Shown one piece after another: positions 45,124 through 54,768 of a stretch of DNA of 64,000 bases (positions are counted from its first letter, which is position 1; each line of letters opens with the position of its first letter). The DNA comes from Holophaga sp. (lineage in GTDB: Bacteria > Acidobacteriota > Holophagae > Holophagales > Holophagaceae): NCBI GenBank assembly GCA_016715205.1, contig JADKBC010000003.1:162729-226728 (forward strand). The letters run 5' to 3'. Below the pieces are notes generated by a model. The model searched no databases, was not told the origin of the DNA, and was given only the letters and a program-made list of their open reading frames with translations. The translations under genes and the position numbers were made by a program.

Positions 45124-45726
45124 TTACCGGATTTGCCGGATGTAACTGGCCACTCCGCTCAGAAGCATTTCCACCGAGATGGCCGTGAGCACCAGACCCA
45201 TCAACCGCTCCACGGCGGTGATGGCCTGATCGCCCAAAATTTTCTGGATCCGGCTGCTCAGGGCGAAGACCACCGTGGTGACGGCGATGGTTACCGTGAT
45301 GGAGCCCGTGAGCAGCAGCAGATGGGCGGGGTACTGCCGCGACAACAGCAACACAGTGGCCATGGCCGAGGGCCCGGCAATGAGTGGGATGGCCAGCGGT
45401 ACGATGAAGGGCTCGCCCTGCACGGGATCATCCCCCAACCGGGCGCCGTGCTCAGGGAAGATCATGCGGATGGCGATGAGCATCAGGATCACGCCGCCAC
45501 CCACCCGCAGGGCATCATCGCTCAGGTGCAACAGGCCCAGGATGGGACGCCCCGCCAGCAGAAACACCATCAGGGCCAGGAAGGCGATCAGGCATTCCCG
45601 CAGAATCACCGTGCGGCGCCGCTCGGGCTTCACCTGGCGCAGTGCCGAGATGAACACCGGAATGTTACCCAAAGGATCGGTGATCAGGATCAGCAGGATG
45701 GTGGTGGAAAGAAAGCTGATGGCCAT
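45124..45726 (-). CDS. MarC family integral membrane protein
   Basis: 200-residue inner-membrane protein with six hydrophobic segments and the MarC/UPF0056 motifs ITDPLGNIPVF and PLIAGPSAMATVLLL. Some members export amino acids, but the role of most is unknown. The ATG at 45726 follows GAGGAG; a GTG two codons earlier is less likely. The gene lies downstream of rpsR, in the place where rplI is often found. Confidence 0.92.
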   Translation of the reverse strand: MAISFLSTTILLILITDPLGNIPVFISALRQVKPERRRTVILRECLIAFLALMVFLLAGRPILGLLHLSDDALRVGGGVILMLIAIRMIFPEHGARLGDDPVQGEPFIVPLAIPLIAGPSAMATVLLLSRQYPAHLLLLTGSITVTIAVTTVVFALSSRIQKILGDQAITAVERLMGLVLTAISVEMLLSGVASYIRQIR

Positions 45727-45753
45727 GGGCACTCCTCATTGCAACCCATTACA

Positions 45754-45777
45754 AAACGAGCCGCCCAGGGCGGCCCG
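45754..45777 (-). terminator. Probable terminator after rpsR
   Basis: Minus strand: GGCCGCC-CTG-GGCGGCT stem followed by CGTTTTGT. The T tract is short. It sits between rpsR and marC. Confidence 0.6.
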
Positions 45778-45800
45778 CTTCGTAATGGTAGACCCTGAAT

Positions 45801-46064
45801 CTAGTCCGTGGCGAAGGGCAGCAGCGCGATGTTGCGGGCGCGCTTGATGGCTTCGACCAGCATGCGCTGATGCAGCGCGCACACGCCGCTGGTGCGGCGG
45901 GGCAGCACCTTGCCGCGCTCGGGGGTGAAGCCCTGGAGGGTCTTCACGTCCTTGTAATCAACGAAGGTGGATTTCTCGACGCAGAACTTGCAGAACTTGC
46001 TGCGCCGACCGCCAAACTGCTTCTTCTTCTTGGGCTTGCCCTTTGCGTCTGTGCGCTTCTTCAT
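45801..46064 (-). CDS. rpsR: 30S ribosomal protein S18
   Basis: 87-residue ribosomal protein that pairs with S6 in the 30S platform. Conserved core KFCKFCVEK, DYKDVKTLQGF, and CALHQRMLVEAIKRARNIALLPF. The CxxC and later Cys/His suggest the zinc-retaining form. The start overlaps rpsF by 4 nt. The extra Lys-rich N-terminus is normal. Confidence 0.98.
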   Translation of the reverse strand: MKKRTDAKGKPKKKKQFGGRRSKFCKFCVEKSTFVDYKDVKTLQGFTPERGKVLPRRTSGVCALHQRMLVEAIKRARNIALLPFATD

Positions 46065-46450
46065 CCCATCACCTCTTCAGCGGAACGCTCTTTGATGCCA
46101 GCCTGAGCCTTGCGCTTGGCTTCGCGAGCATAACGAACCTTCTGGCGCTCAGCGGCCTTGGCCTCTTCGTCCATGCGAACCGACATGAACTTGATCACCG
46201 AGTCGTTGTTGCGGAAGCGACGCTCGAGTTCGGCGATGAGGTTGGAACCCGCGTTCATTTCGAACAAGGTGTAGTAGCCTTCGCTGAACTTCTGCACTTC
46301 GTAGGCCAACTTCTTGCGGCCCCACTTATCGGTCTTGAGCAGTTCGCCACCCTGCTCGGCAACAATTCCCTCGAAATAGCGGACAAGTTCGTCAACCTGC
46401 TCGTCCGTCAAAGTCGGGGAGGCGATAAAGATCGTCTCGTATCGACGCAT
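46061..46450 (-). CDS. rpsF: 30S ribosomal protein S6
   Basis: 129-residue 30S subunit protein: MRRYETIFIASPTLTDEQ, then DKWGRKKLAYEVQKFSEGYY and the conserved NDSVIKFMSVRMDE. AAGGAGG lies 4-5 nt before the ATG. Coupled to rpsR by a 4-nt overlap; no ssb gene lies between them. Confidence 0.98.
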   Translation of the reverse strand: MRRYETIFIASPTLTDEQVDELVRYFEGIVAEQGGELLKTDKWGRKKLAYEVQKFSEGYYTLFEMNAGSNLIAELERRFRNNDSVIKFMSVRMDEEAKAAERQKVRYAREAKRKAQAGIKERSAEEVMG

Positions 46451-46594
46451 TCATCCTCCTTATGGATGTGAAGCCCCGGCACACGGTCCGGAGCAAGGAG
46501 AGCCCCCCAGCGGGGAGCGCGAAGGAGTAGTTTCTCAGGGATTGGCTTGAGGCTCAAGGGAAGATTCCGGGCTTGAGTCTGGAGTCCGGACGCA

Positions 46595-47164
46595 TCACTC
46601 CCCCCAGAACGCCGCGCCATTCACCTTGCCCACCAACTCAGCCAGGTCTTCACACGCCTCCAACCGTTCCATGAACCGGCCAAAGGGCGCGTCCAGGGCC
46701 TCGAGGCGGGCGGTCTCCTCGGGGGTCCAGTCCTGCAGGACAAACTCGTGCAACGGACGAATAAATGGACCGATGCCCAGGCGCAGCCGCGCGAAGCTGG
46801 ACCTGTCGAGGTGATCGATCACGCTCTGCACGCCGTTATGGCCCCCGGCGCTGCCTTCCAGGCGGAACCGACCCAGGCCCAGGGGCAGATCCTTGTCGTC
46901 GTACAGCACAATGAGGCGCGCCGGGTCCAGGCCCGCAGCTACGGCCTCCCCCACCACCTGACCGGAAAGGTTCATGTACGTGGCGGGCACCAGGGCCTGG
47001 AAGGCTGTCCCCAGGCCATAGAGGGTGCCGGTCTGGAAAACCCGCTGGGGTGAGGGCGTGATGCCCTGCCCTGCCAGCCACCGCTGGAGCATGATCCGCC
47101 CCAGGTTATGCCGGGTGGCGGCATACTTCCGGCCCGGATTACCCAGCGGAACCAGCACCCACAC
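46595..47164 (-). CDS. pth: Peptidyl-tRNA hydrolase
   Basis: 189-residue enzyme that releases peptide from prematurely dissociated peptidyl-tRNA. LGNPGRKYAATRHNLG holds the catalytic His; VPATYMNLSG, LYDDKDLPLG and SAGGHNGVQSVIDHL are conserved. The start is GTG with GGGAGAG upstream. It follows rplY on the same strand, an arrangement common in bacteria. Confidence 0.95.
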   Translation of the reverse strand: MWVLVPLGNPGRKYAATRHNLGRIMLQRWLAGQGITPSPQRVFQTGTLYGLGTAFQALVPATYMNLSGQVVGEAVAAGLDPARLIVLYDDKDLPLGLGRFRLEGSAGGHNGVQSVIDHLDRSSFARLRLGIGPFIRPLHEFVLQDWTPEETARLEALDAPFGRFMERLEACEDLAELVGKVNGAAFWGE

Positions 47165-47183
47165 GAAGACTCTCCCTTAAAAC

Positions 47184-47208
47184 GAATGGCCGCCCAGGGC
47201 GGCCATTC
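47184..47208 (-). terminator. Probable terminator after rplY
   Basis: Near-perfect palindrome GAATGGCCGCCC / GGGCGGCCATTC followed on the minus strand by GTTTTAA. The T tract is short and pth starts 20 nt on, so it may attenuate rather than stop transcription. Confidence 0.6.
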
Positions 47209-47228
47209 GGGCATCCGAAAAAATGAGA

Positions 47229-47870
47229 CTACTTCTTGTCGTCCTTCTTGCCCTTGGCGGGAACCACTTCGGGCTCCTTGGCAGCGGCCACCGGGAGTTC
47301 TTCTTCCTCGGCCTTCTTGCCGTGCACGGAGCAGATCACATTGTGGGCATCGCCCAGCAGCGTGAGATGGGCATCCAGCTGGATCTGGTCCAGGCGCATG
47401 ACATCGCCCACCACCATGTGATCCACGTTGATATCGATGTGGCCCGGGATGAAGGCGGGAAGGCATTCCACTTCGATCTGGCGATGCACGAAATCCAGGA
47501 TGCCGCCTTCTTTCACACCCGCAGGGGTGCCCTTGAGCACGATGGGCACATGCACCTTCACCTTGTGGCTGGGGTCCACACGCATGAAATCGACGTGGGC
47601 CAGACGGCCGGTGACGGGATCGCGCTGCACATCCTTGATGATGACGTGGCGCTTGATGTCCGTGCCCTCACGCTGCAGGTGGATGAGGGAGTTCATGCCC
47701 GTGTCGCTGGCCAGCACGCGGGCCACGATCTTGGGGCTGATGCCGATGGACACGGCTGGCTCGTTCAGGCCGTAGATGCTGGCGGGGATCATGCCGGTGG
47801 CGCGAAGATCGCGCGTGGATGATTTGCCGACCTTATCGCGCTTGGCGACGATGATGACTTCACTGCTCAT
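47229..47870 (-). CDS. rplY: 50S ribosomal protein L25 (general stress protein CTC/TL5 type)
   Basis: 213-residue 5S rRNA-binding protein with the extra C-terminal beta domain of the CTC/TL5 group. Core: RDLRATGMIPASIYG, DVQRDPVTGRLAHVDFMRV; second domain: VPIVLKGTPAGVKEGGILD. It ends in a Glu/Lys-rich tail. GTAGGAGG precedes the ATG. Downstream are pth and then rpsF-rpsR. Confidence 0.96.
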   Translation of the reverse strand: MSSEVIIVAKRDKVGKSSTRDLRATGMIPASIYGLNEPAVSIGISPKIVARVLASDTGMNSLIHLQREGTDIKRHVIIKDVQRDPVTGRLAHVDFMRVDPSHKVKVHVPIVLKGTPAGVKEGGILDFVHRQIEVECLPAFIPGHIDINVDHMVVGDVMRLDQIQLDAHLTLLGDAHNVICSVHGKKAEEEELPVAAAKEPEVVPAKGKKDDKK

Positions 47871-48040
47871 GGGTTCCTCCTACCCGACTGCCGCGGCAGT
47901 CCTCTCGTTGGTTTCAGGCCGGGCGGCCCGTGCCCGGAATTCGGGCGAAGGATCAGGTTAGCGCGAAAAAGTCCTGAAATCCATGGGAAAGGTCACAACT
48001 CCAGGCTCCGGACTCCAGACTCCCGTCCCATACTATTCCC

Positions 48041-50170
48041 ATGTCCCGCAGCGCCCTCCGCCCCGATGAGATCCTGAACCGCGAGCTGTCCTGGCTGGCC
48101 TTCAACGAGCGTGTGCTCGAAGAAGCCGAGGATGGCTCCCTGCCCCTGCTGGAACGGGTGAAATTCCTGGCCATCGTGTCCAGCAACTGGGACGAATTTT
48201 TCATGGTGCGGGTGGCCGGCATCTGGCGCCAGATCGATGCGGGTATCACCAAGCCCGGCCCCGACGGCCACACCCCGCGCCAGCTCATGGATCTGGTCTC
48301 CACCCGCATCCACGAGCTTTCCACCCGGCAGCACACCCTGTTTCATCAGGTCATCGAGCCGCGCCTTAACGCCGAGGGCATCTTCATCCTCAAGCCCGAG
48401 CAACTGGACGCCGCACAAAAGGACTTCATCCAGGATTACTTCGAACGCAACCTCCACCCGCTGATCACACCCCTGGCCGTGGATACGGGCCATCCCTTTC
48501 CCCGCCTGGGTAACCGGGCCCTGGTGCTCATGGCCGAGCTGGCGCCCGACGAACATCTGGGCGAAGAAGGCCTGCCCGTTTCCGAGCTGTCCATCATTCA
48601 TGTGCCCACCACCGTGGCGCCCCGGTTCCTGCGGGTGCCCAGCCTGGAGGGGCATTTCGTGTTCGTGATCCTGGAGGATGTCATCCGCATGCACCTGCCG
48701 CGGATCTTCCAGGGCTATGTCATCACCAACTGCCACGCCCTGCGCGTGACCCGGGATTCCGATCTGCCGCTGGAAGAAGATCCCTTCGAGGATCTGATGA
48801 AAACGGTGGAAGAACACTTGCGCAGCCGCCGTCGGGGCGCGGTGGTGCGGCTCCAGTACGAGCGCGGCCTCAGCCAGAATTTGATGGAAACGCTCACCGA
48901 AGAACTGGACCTGAGCCCCGAAGACCTCTACCCCACGGAGGGCTTCGCGGCCTTTTCCGATCTCATGCAGCTCTTTGGCCAGCTGGATCTGCCCCACCTG
49001 AAGGATGCGGCCATGCCGCCCCTGCCCGTACCCCAACTGGAGGCCAGCCCCACGGTGTTCGATGCCATCGCCAAGGGCGACATTCTGCTGCACCACCCCT
49101 TCCAGAGCTTTGACGATTCCGTAGTGCGCTTTGTGCGCGAAGCCGCCGAAGATCCCAAAGTGCTGGCCATCAAGATGACGCTGTACCGCATGAGCGCCGC
49201 CAGCCCCGTGGCTGCGGCCCTGGAACGCGCCGCCGAGCGCGGCAAACAGGTGGCGGCCATTGTCGAATTACGGGCCCGCTTCGACGAGGAAGCCAACATC
49301 GCCTGGGCGCGACGCCTGGAAAAGGCAGGCGTGCACGTGGTGTACGGCCTGCCCGCCTACAAGACCCACGGCAAGGCCTGTCTGGTGATCCGCCAGGAAC
49401 CCACGGGCATAAAGCGCTATTGCCATCTGGCCACGGGCAACTACAACGAACGCACCAGCCGCCTCTATTCCGACCTGGGGCTCTTCACCGCCCGGCCCGA
49501 ATTCGGCGAGGATCTATCGAACCTCTTCAACCTGCTCACGGGCTACACCCGGCCCCCGCGCTTCAACCAGATCATCCTGGCGCCCACCCATTTCCGCGAA
49601 GGCATCCTGCTGCGCATCCGCCGGGAGCAGGGCCACGCCCAGGCTGGCAAACCCGCCCGGCTGGTGCTCAAGATGAACGCCCTGGTGGACCCTGCCATGA
49701 TCCAGGCGCTGTACGAAGCCAGTCAGGATGGTGTGCAGGTGGATCTCATCGTACGGGGCACCTGTTGCCTGCGCCCCGGCGTGCCGGGCCTTTCCGATCA
49801 CATCCGCGTGATCAGCATCATCGACCGCTTTCTGGAGCACGCCCGCATCTACCATTTCGCCAACGCGGGCGATCCCGAAACCCTGCTGGCCAGCGGCGAC
49901 CTCATGCCCCGCAACCTGGATAACCGCGTGGAAATCGCCTTCCCCTTGGTGGATCCCATCGTGGCCGCCCAGGTGGTGGAACTGCTCGAACTCCAACTCC
50001 ACGACACGGTGAAAGGCCGCATGCTGGGCTCTCGGGGAGAAGTCCTCCGCCGGGGCCTGGACCCCACCTGGCCCACCCTGCGCAGCCAGACCCGCACCTA
50101 CGACCACGGCCTCCTCGCCACCGGCGCCCGCAATGTGACCGTGAAACTGCCGGATTTCAGCCTGGAATGA
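48041..50170 (+). CDS. ppk1: Polyphosphate kinase 1
   Basis: 709-residue enzyme that reversibly makes polyphosphate from ATP. N-terminal NRELSWLAFNERVLEEA, head domain, and two PLD-like catalytic domains with the phospho-histidine H462 in RYCHLATGNYNERT and H605 in ARIYHFANAG. The length is typical (E. coli 688). No clear ribosome site lies before the ATG; no ppx gene is adjacent. A 16-nt inverted sequence just upstream is shared with a site near 46.58 kb. Confidence 0.96.
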   Translation: MSRSALRPDEILNRELSWLAFNERVLEEAEDGSLPLLERVKFLAIVSSNWDEFFMVRVAGIWRQIDAGITKPGPDGHTPRQLMDLVSTRIHELSTRQHTLFHQVIEPRLNAEGIFILKPEQLDAAQKDFIQDYFERNLHPLITPLAVDTGHPFPRLGNRALVLMAELAPDEHLGEEGLPVSELSIIHVPTTVAPRFLRVPSLEGHFVFVILEDVIRMHLPRIFQGYVITNCHALRVTRDSDLPLEEDPFEDLMKTVEEHLRSRRRGAVVRLQYERGLSQNLMETLTEELDLSPEDLYPTEGFAAFSDLMQLFGQLDLPHLKDAAMPPLPVPQLEASPTVFDAIAKGDILLHHPFQSFDDSVVRFVREAAEDPKVLAIKMTLYRMSAASPVAAALERAAERGKQVAAIVELRARFDEEANIAWARRLEKAGVHVVYGLPAYKTHGKACLVIRQEPTGIKRYCHLATGNYNERTSRLYSDLGLFTARPEFGEDLSNLFNLLTGYTRPPRFNQIILAPTHFREGILLRIRREQGHAQAGKPARLVLKMNALVDPAMIQALYEASQDGVQVDLIVRGTCCLRPGVPGLSDHIRVISIIDRFLEHARIYHFANAGDPETLLASGDLMPRNLDNRVEIAFPLVDPIVAAQVVELLELQLHDTVKGRMLGSRGEVLRRGLDPTWPTLRSQTRTYDHGLLATGARNVTVKLPDFSLE

Positions 50171-50194
50171 CGGGGATTGCAGGAAAACAGTCAT

Positions 50195-50538
50195 AACAGG
50201 ATGGACAGGATTTACAGGATGAATCCAGGATCCTCTGGCGGCATTCAAAAGGAAATTAGCCAGAATTGCTGGGGATGCAGCTTAGTAGATCAACTTATGG
50301 CATCACCTCGGCTTTCTGGCCCGCCCGCAACGCGGGTCGCGCGGCCAAGCCGCACGAGTTTCTGGAAGGGCGGAGCCGGAAACATGCGTGCATGTTCAAC
50401 GGCTCCGCCCTTCCAGAAACCAGGCCAGAAAGCCCGTAACCGAAGGCTTATCCTGCTTTTATCCCCGTGTATCCCCGGCCAATCATTGAAGAACCACAGC
50501 TGCACCGCCCCATCCTGTTTATCCTGTCCATCCTGTTA
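50195..50538. repeat. Nested inverted-repeat element, copy 1
   Basis: Non-coding 450-nt gap between ppk1 and mrp. Outer arms: ACAGGATGGACAGGAT (50196-50211) against ATCCTGTCCATCCTGT (50521-50536). Middle arms: GGCTTTCTGGCC (50310-50321) against GGCCAGAAAGCC (50423-50434). Inner arms: a perfect 21-nt inverted pair 50358-50378 / 50400-50420 around a loop that itself contains AACATGC-GT-GCATGTT. Small hairpins CCCGC-AACG-CGGG and GCGGC-CAA-GCCGC lie between. Parts recur in copies 2 and 3. It could be a mobile palindromic element or a structured RNA. Confidence 0.75.
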
Positions 50539-50621
50539 AATTCCCTGTTTCCCTGTGGCGAGGTCCGGGCCAATGGTGGGACAGGGCCGTTCCCCTGGCA
50601 TCCTAGAGGGTGGAGAAGACC

Positions 50622-51668
<1,047 letters not shown>

Positions 51669-51677
51669 TCCGAAGGA

Positions 51678-52925
51678 TCACTCTGCAGTCCAGGCTTTCA
51701 CCAGGGCCTGCGCCATCCGCTCTGCCTGCCCGTGGGCCTCCAGAGCCAGGTTGGCTTTCTGGCCGTCCTGTTGCCGGATGGATTCGATGAACAAGGTCCA
51801 CTCCCGTTCGCGCACTTCCAGATAACGATCCAACTCAGCCACTCGCTCCGTTTCGCGGGGTGAGAGATTGCGGAGGCCCGCGAGTCGCTGTCGTGATTCG
51901 CGCCATTCGGGCAGCACCTTCTGCTCCAGCAATTCGGCGAACTTGGCATCCGCCAAGGTGCCATCCCGGTATTGCTGGAACCCGGTGTTGAAGGCATCCA
52001 CCGTGCGCCCTTCCATGTGTTCAAACCGGGCCAATTCCGTTTTCAGGCTGCGCGATTGCACGCCTCCCACCTTCAAACTGCCCGAAGGCGGAAGCAGCGC
52101 AATCACGGCCAGGATCACCGCGACCGCCACAAGGCCCACGCGCAGGATCGCGCCGGGGCGCTTGGCCGCACCTGCCGGGGTGAGCGCCTGCACCGCGAAC
52201 CAGGCACAGGCAAAGCCCCCCAGCAGCCCACCCAAATGGGCGGCCATATCGACACCGGGGCGCAGGCTGAAGAGCAGGTTGTAGCCCAGGAAGGCCAGGG
52301 CGCTCTTGCGCAATTTCCCGAGCACATCGGCCGGAATGGAATGGCGATGGCGCAACAGGAAGGCCAGCAGCACGCCGAAAAGGCCGAATACCGCGCCCGA
52401 AGCCCCCGCCGACACCACCAGCGGGTTCCAGATCAGGGATGCCAGGCTACCGAACACCCCTGCCAGAAGGTACAACGCCAGAAAGGCCGCGTTCCCCACC
52501 AGCCGCTCCACCAGGCCGCCGATATCCCAAAGCACATACATGTTGAAGGCGAGGTGAATGATGCCCACGTGCAGGAAGGTGGCACTCACCAGCCGCCACC
52601 ATTGCCCGTTCGAGGTCAGCGGCCCGAAATCGGCGCCCCATCGCACCAGGCTTTCCGAAGTGGGTGAAAGGAAATGGACCCCGGCCACCACCATCACGCC
52701 AAACACCAAAATATTGAGCCCCATGAGCAGCGGCGTTACCCAGAAACGCGGCGTCAGCGTTCTCAGCGTTCCCTGGAAATCCTGCAGGGCATGATCCTCC
52801 ACCTCTTCGGGCGTTACAGGCCATTCGTGCTCGCAGCGTGGGCAGATGCGCGCCCAGGCTTCCACGGGCGTGTGGCAGATGGGGCAGGCTTTCCCGCTGG
52901 GCGGTCCTTCCGGCGCCTCCACCAT
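51678..52925 (-). CDS. Rhomboid-family intramembrane serine protease with N-terminal zinc ribbon
   Basis: 415 residues. N-terminal double CxxC (CPICH, CPRCE; residues 14-32) likely a zinc ribbon, then six membrane helices with WWRLVSATFLHVGIIHLAFNM, catalytic Ser in GASGAVFG and catalytic His in DMAAHLGGLLGG. The C-terminal 130 residues are a soluble helical domain. The substrate is unknown. Its ATG overlaps the stop of the upstream beta-CASP gene by one base (TGATG). Confidence 0.9.
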   Translation of the reverse strand: MVEAPEGPPSGKACPICHTPVEAWARICPRCEHEWPVTPEEVEDHALQDFQGTLRTLTPRFWVTPLLMGLNILVFGVMVVAGVHFLSPTSESLVRWGADFGPLTSNGQWWRLVSATFLHVGIIHLAFNMYVLWDIGGLVERLVGNAAFLALYLLAGVFGSLASLIWNPLVVSAGASGAVFGLFGVLLAFLLRHRHSIPADVLGKLRKSALAFLGYNLLFSLRPGVDMAAHLGGLLGGFACAWFAVQALTPAGAAKRPGAILRVGLVAVAVILAVIALLPPSGSLKVGGVQSRSLKTELARFEHMEGRTVDAFNTGFQQYRDGTLADAKFAELLEQKVLPEWRESRQRLAGLRNLSPRETERVAELDRYLEVREREWTLFIESIRQQDGQKANLALEAHGQAERMAQALVKAWTAE

Positions 52926-54322
52926 CAGAGTTCAAATGCCTGGTGGGGGGCCGGGTACTCGCAGGCAAAACCGCGCCCTTCCAGATCCGTGCGCAGGGCC
53001 TGGGCCTGCTCCGTTTCGCCGTGTACCAGGTACGTGACGCCCGGTTTGGCCCGTTCCCCATGCCACGCCAGCAGTGTGCCGTGGTCCCCGTGGCCCGAAA
53101 AGCCATTGATGGTGTGGATCTTGGCCCGGATGGGCACCTCCTGGCCAAAGAGCCGCAGGGTTTTCGCGCCATCGATGATGCTGCGCGCGGGGGTGCCGTT
53201 GGCGGCATACCCCACGAACACCACTGCGCACTCCGGACGGGGCAGCAGTTGCTCGAGATGGTGCTGCACGCGGCCGCCCGTGCACATGCCCGCGCCCGCG
53301 AGAATCACCGCGCCGGAGCGGACGTCGTTGATGGCTTTGGATTCGTTGCGATCCCGGGTGAATTTCAAGCCGGGGAAACTGAAGAGATCCCGATCCCGCA
53401 TCACCTGCTGCGCCTCCAAATCGAAGCACTCGGGATGGGCGCGGAAGATCTCCGTGGCGCTGGTGGCCATGGGCGAATCCACAAACACCTTGAGGCCCGG
53501 CGGCAACAGATGGTGCTCCAGGCCCTCTCGCAGGCCGTAGATCACTTCCTGGGCGCGCTCCAGGGCGAAGGTGGGCACCACCACATTGCCCCCCGCGTTC
53601 ACGGTGGCCGTGATGGCTGCAAAGAATTCCTGGGCGGTTTCCGTGATGCTGCGATGGTGACGCCCACCGTAGGTGGTCTCCATGACCACCGCATCGGCTT
53701 CGGGCGCGGGCACGGGGTCGTTCACGATGGGATGGTTGGGGCTACCGATATCGCCCGAGTACACGATGTGCTTGGCAGTCCCGTTGGCCCTGGCTTCCAC
53801 CCGAATGCTGGCGGAACCGAGAATATGCCCCGCATCCTGGAACGTGAATGTCAGGTTCGGCAGCGGGTCGAAGGTCACGCCATACTCGGCGATGCCCGAA
53901 AACTGCGCACAGGTCGCTTCCACGTCCTCCTGACCGTAGAGGGCTTCTTCTGCCATGCCGTGGATGCGCTGGCCCCGGGCCTTTCGGCGCGCGGTGCGGG
54001 CGGCCTCTTCCTCCTGGAGGCGGGCCGTATCCATCAGCACCATGCGCGCCAATTCCTGGGTGGCGGCAGTGCAAAAGATCTTGCCTCGAAAGCCCTGCTG
54101 CACCAGGAGCGGCAGGCGCCCACAGTGGTCCAGATGGGCATGGGTGAGCAGCACCGCATCGATGGAGGCGGGGTCAAACCCGAAGGGAGCTTCATTCTCC
54201 TCGCGCAGCCTGCGACTGCCCTGGTACAACCCGCAATCCACCAGGATCTTCGCGCTGCCCGTATCCAGCAGATGACAGGAGCCCGTCACGCCCTGGGCGG
54301 CGCCGTGAAAGGAAATACGCAT
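52925..54322 (-). CDS. Beta-CASP metallo-beta-lactamase fold ribonuclease-like protein
   Basis: 465-residue MBL-fold protein. Motif 2 THAHLDHCGRLP (HxHxDH), DAGHILGSASI, SGDIG, then the beta-CASP region and the RNA-metabolising C-terminus with NGFSGHGD. Such proteins act as endo- or exoribonucleases. GGGAG lies before the ATG. It is coupled to the rhomboid gene; no functional link is known. Confidence 0.92.
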   Translation of the reverse strand: MRISFHGAAQGVTGSCHLLDTGSAKILVDCGLYQGSRRLREENEAPFGFDPASIDAVLLTHAHLDHCGRLPLLVQQGFRGKIFCTAATQELARMVLMDTARLQEEEAARTARRKARGQRIHGMAEEALYGQEDVEATCAQFSGIAEYGVTFDPLPNLTFTFQDAGHILGSASIRVEARANGTAKHIVYSGDIGSPNHPIVNDPVPAPEADAVVMETTYGGRHHRSITETAQEFFAAITATVNAGGNVVVPTFALERAQEVIYGLREGLEHHLLPPGLKVFVDSPMATSATEIFRAHPECFDLEAQQVMRDRDLFSFPGLKFTRDRNESKAINDVRSGAVILAGAGMCTGGRVQHHLEQLLPRPECAVVFVGYAANGTPARSIIDGAKTLRLFGQEVPIRAKIHTINGFSGHGDHGTLLAWHGERAKPGVTYLVHGETEQAQALRTDLEGRGFACEYPAPHQAFEL

Positions 54323-54768
54323 GGGAGCTCCCGAAGGAAACGTGCGTGGTTGTTTTCATCGTCAATTTAACAGGGTGGGCAGGATTCACCCGCGGAAGCG
54401 ATTGGCTTTCTAAGACCCAAAGGAGGAAATGGTTCTTTACGAAATTCCTGGAAAACTCTTTGAATGAATTGTCCTCCGAAGTTTAGGAGATTCTGAGAAA
54501 AGCCTACCGCGAAGGCGCCAAGCAGCGCTGTGCGCCTTCGCCAAGAAAAGCAGGTGCATCTGAAACCCGTCATTGGCCGCCCCTGTCGTGTCTACGGCCA
54601 GCAGCCCGCATATTAGGTGTGGTCTGATGGCCGTAGACACCCTCCGCTGCCCTTGCAGCGGGAGATCCCGCAGGCGGGATCCGGCGGCCTTACACACACT
54701 CGTCGCAGGCCATTCTCGGCGCCTTGGCGTTTTGGCGATTCAGTCTTTATGAAAATGCAAAACCAGCA
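54323..54768. other. Non-coding stretch with a cluster of four hairpins
   Basis: No gene is seen in these 446 nt. It starts with a fragment like the copy-1 outer arm (AACAGGGTGGGCAGGATT, 54369-54386). Four inverted pairs follow: GCGAAGGCGC / GCGCCTTCGC (54509-54518, 54532-54541), GTGTCTACGGCCA / TGGCCGTAGACAC (54588-54600, 54628-54640), CCGCTGC / GCAGCGG (54644-54660) and GATCCCGC-AG-GCGGGATC (54664-54681). It lies downstream of the GT2 gene. Terminator-like T runs are absent. Confidence 0.75.
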
